A DNA stretch of 28,625 nucleotides from RGIG3102 sp045633415 (GTDB taxonomy: Bacteria > Bacillota > Clostridia > Oscillospirales > Ruminococcaceae): contig JAZQYH010000107.1 of the NCBI GenBank assembly GCA_045633415.1, positions 1-28,625 of the forward strand, in the 5' to 3' direction. Positions within the stretch are counted from its first letter, which is position 1. The number at the start of each line of letters is the position of its first letter. Made by a program: the position numbers and the translations under genes. The notes below the pieces were generated by a model that saw only the letters and a program-made list of their open reading frames with translations, searched no databases and had not been told where the DNA came from. This document shows positions 26,772 to 28,625 of the stretch, piece by piece.

Positions 26772-28418
26772 ATGAGTAATATGGCATACGCGTACCAACA
26801 AGAAGTATTTCATAAAGGCTTAAATAAGTATAAAATTGTAAAGGCTGATTCACCATATGAGCTAAATGAAAAAGTTCGTGCATTAAAGGCTCAATGGGAA
26901 GAACAATGGCAGAAAAAGTTAGAAAGGGAAACTAAGTTAAAGAATGCTGAAGAAGGCTTGAAATATGCAAGTGAGCAAACAAAAGAAGCTGAGAATGTTC
27001 AATACAGAATAGATAATCTGTTGATAAACAGTTTAGGTTGTGAAAAATTTGATTTTAATGTTTTGAAAGATTATTCGAAATTTGACGAAAGAAAACCATA
27101 TCCTCCTAAACAAAAAGATTACTCTCGTCAGCCATTGAGATCTGATGAGGTGTTTAACCCACAACCGCCATTTTGGGTTAAAATATCAAAAAAGAAACGT
27201 GAAGAGTTTGTTAAAGAAAATGATGCAAGATATAGTAAAGCATATGAATTGTGGAAAAAAGAAGCAGACTGTATAGATGAAGAAAACAAGATGAGACAAA
27301 ATGTGTATAATAATCTTGTTGATGAATGGCAAAACAGAAAAGATAATTTTTACAAGCAACAAGAAGAAAAAAATAATGAAGTTGATACTTTTAAGGAAAA
27401 ATTTCTTAATGGTGATACTGAAGCTATCGAAAATTACTTTGATGTCATTTTAGCAAGAGCTGAAATACCGTTTTATTATGATAGAAATGTTGACATAGAA
27501 TATATAAAGGAAAGTAAAAATCTGATAATTGATTTATACTTACCGACAAAAGAAGATATGCCAACTCTCAAAAGTTTATCATATGTTAAGTCAAAAAACG
27601 AATACAAAGAAGCATATTTTTCTGAATCACAAATGAAGAAAAAATATGATGATTTTATTTATCAAATGGTACTTCAAACATTATACTTAGTATTCAATTC
27701 TTCAGGCGAAATAGTAGATTCAATTGTGTTAAATGGTAGGGTAAGTACTGTTGATAAATCTACAGGAAAACACATAGAACCATATGTTCTTTCAATCAAT
27801 GTAAATAAAGAAAATTTTGAGGATTTGAATTTGCAATCTATTGATGCAAAAGCGTGGTTTAAGAGTTCTAAAGGTGTTTCAGCTGCCACATTTGCAAATG
27901 TTACTGCTGTAGCACCAATAGTACAAATGCAAAAAGAAGATAAACGATTTATTGAAGGATATTCTGTAGTTAATGATATAGATGATTCAATGAATCTTGC
28001 AACTATGGACTGGCAAGACTTTGAAAATTTGATTCGCGAAATATTTGAAAAAGAATTCAATTCAACAGGTGGCGAAGTAAAAATAACTCAAGCAAGCCGA
28101 GATGGTGGTGTAGATGCAGTTGCGTTTGACCCTGATCCTATTCGTGGTGGTAAAATAGTCATTCAAGCTAAACGCTACACTAATGTAGTAGGTGTTTCTG
28201 CAGTTCGAGATCTATATGGCACTGTTATGAATGAAGGCGCAATTAAAGGCATATTGGTAACTACTTCAAACTATGGTAATGATGCTTATGAATTTGCCAA
28301 AGGTAAACCATTAACATTGATGAATGGTGCAAATTTACTTTATCTTTTGGAAAGGCATGGACATAGAGCAAAAATAGACTTAAACGAAGCCAAGAAGTTT
28401 TTCGCAGAACAAAAATAA
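26772..28418 (+). CDS. Mrr-type restriction endonuclease-like protein with long coiled-coil N-terminus
   Basis: The predicted product is a 548-residue protein. Residues about 30-215 are highly charged and mostly helical, likely coiled-coil, around a Pro/Tyr-rich segment (110-135). A mixed alpha/beta middle region (about 230-400) is unrecognised. The C-terminus (about 412-530) is an Mrr_cat-type PD-(D/E)xK nuclease domain with RDGGVDAVAFD (catalytic Asp448) and IQAKR (Gln465, Lys467), the family's variant ExK. Mrr enzymes cut modified DNA. There is no methylase, specificity subunit or helicase next to it, so it would act alone. Base and codon use is more AT-rich than in the flanking genes, suggesting acquisition. 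ATG 26772 is used; ATG 26781 is a possible alternative. It has its own promoter and terminator. The nuclease call is firm, the trigger unknown. Confidence 0.88.
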   Translation: MSNMAYAYQQEVFHKGLNKYKIVKADSPYELNEKVRALKAQWEEQWQKKLERETKLKNAEEGLKYASEQTKEAENVQYRIDNLLINSLGCEKFDFNVLKDYSKFDERKPYPPKQKDYSRQPLRSDEVFNPQPPFWVKISKKKREEFVKENDARYSKAYELWKKEADCIDEENKMRQNVYNNLVDEWQNRKDNFYKQQEEKNNEVDTFKEKFLNGDTEAIENYFDVILARAEIPFYYDRNVDIEYIKESKNLIIDLYLPTKEDMPTLKSLSYVKSKNEYKEAYFSESQMKKKYDDFIYQMVLQTLYLVFNSSGEIVDSIVLNGRVSTVDKSTGKHIEPYVLSINVNKENFEDLNLQSIDAKAWFKSSKGVSAATFANVTAVAPIVQMQKEDKRFIEGYSVVNDIDDSMNLATMDWQDFENLIREIFEKEFNSTGGEVKITQASRDGGVDAVAFDPDPIRGGKIVIQAKRYTNVVGVSAVRDLYGTVMNEGAIKGILVTTSNYGNDAYEFAKGKPLTLMNGANLLYLLERHGHRAKIDLNEAKKFFAEQK

Positions 28419-28431
28419 ATTTATATAAGCC

Positions 28432-28466
28432 AAAACTCTCTCATCGTTAGATGAAGAGAGTTTTTT
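28432..28466 (+). terminator. Terminator of the Mrr-like gene
   Basis: A long stem (28432-28445 with 28450-28464, one bulged A) around a GTTA loop, with core ACTCTCT/AGAGAGT, ends in a T run 14 bases after the stop. Confidence 0.88.
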
Positions 28467-28490
28467 GTTAATTGTTTTTTGTATAAAATG

Positions 28491-28519
28491 TTGATATTAT
28501 TTAACTATTATGTTAAAAT
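28491..28519 (+). promoter_or_regulatory. Promoter of prfC
   Basis: TTGATA (28491-28496), a 17-base spacer and TAAAAT (28514-28519) with an extended TGT lie 54 bases upstream of the prfC start. Confidence 0.75.
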
Positions 28520-28573
28520 AATATGGTTATGTTTATTGATTTTTAGAGTTATATAATTTATACGGAGGCATTC

Positions 28574-28625
28574 GTGAAAGATTATTTGAATCAGATAGAA
28601 AAAAGACGTACCTTTGCTATCATCT
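28574..28625 (+). CDS. prfC: Peptide chain release factor 3, 5' end only
   Basis: The window ends 17 codons into this gene. The frame from GTG at 28574 reads MKDYLNQIEKRRTFAII, matching the start of RF3, in which the GTPase P-loop (SHPDAGKTT) would follow directly. RF3 recycles RF1/RF2 from the ribosome after termination. The GTG start has a GGAGG site five bases upstream and a good promoter further up. The identification rests on the short EKRRTFAII stretch and its position in the protein, so it is likely but not certain; another translational GTPase is the main alternative. Confidence 0.78.
   Translation, partial: MKDYLNQIEKRRTFAII

Noticed and set aside
1..28625. CRISPR arrays, tRNA/rRNA genes, insertion sequences, prophage genes
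   Set aside because: No regularly spaced repeats, no cloverleaf or rRNA motifs, and no transposase, integrase or structural phage proteins were recognised on either strand.

Overview
The window reads as a chromosomal segment of a low-GC, anaerobic Bacillota, most likely a Clostridia-type gut bacterium. The grounds are strong GGAGG-type ribosome binding sites, frequent extended -10 promoters (TGn before the -10), intrinsic terminators after most transcription units, solitary ECF-transporter S components, a DegV protein, a putative Rex operator and a purine riboswitch. The genus cannot be fixed from the sequence. There is no rRNA, tRNA, CRISPR array, insertion sequence or phage gene. Genes occupy nearly all of the window, and no gene-free stretch exceeds about 285 bases.

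Left part (1-6130, mostly minus strand): a vitamin and RNA-modification block. A B6-vitamer kinase, an ECF S component, a tRNA 2'-O-methyltransferase (trmL) and a DegV lipid-binding protein are almost contiguous, followed by queT behind an attenuator-like hairpin. A second, paralogous ECF S component is a separate unit. A small membrane protein (plus strand), an SGNH hydrolase and xpt (xanthine phosphoribosyltransferase) follow.

Middle part (6130-17400): mostly independent short units. They are a NodB-type polysaccharide deacetylase, homoserine dehydrogenase with a shortened ACT tail, a flavoprotein under a purine riboswitch, an MBL-fold hydrolase, a GNAT acetyltransferase, a three-domain peptidoglycan-binding protein, a nitroreductase, pyruvate kinase with a Rex-like operator, phosphopentomutase, a CatA-like acetyltransferase and a HAD phosphatase.

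Right part (17500-28625): a minus-strand ydcF-like / MTA-SAH deaminase / GNAT operon diverges from a three-gene MacB-like export operon (ABC ATPase, secreted and anchored CARDB-like protein with a CCHC knuckle, FtsX-type permease). Then come an unrecognised ferritin-like protein, a sirtuin, a monofunctional glycosyltransferase, a solitary Mrr-type restriction protein of different composition, and the first codons of prfC.

The most striking item is the riboswitch at 8331-8420. It is a textbook purine aptamer with C at the specificity position (guanine class). The 5' arm of its terminator is made from aptamer strands, which implies ligand-induced expression. It controls a poorly characterised FAD protein (COG2509-like) that carries a four-cysteine motif. 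xpt, the usual target of such switches, has a leader too short to hold one. Together with xpt, deoB and an MTA/SAH deaminase this gives the window a recurring purine/nucleoside theme, although the genes are not in one operon.
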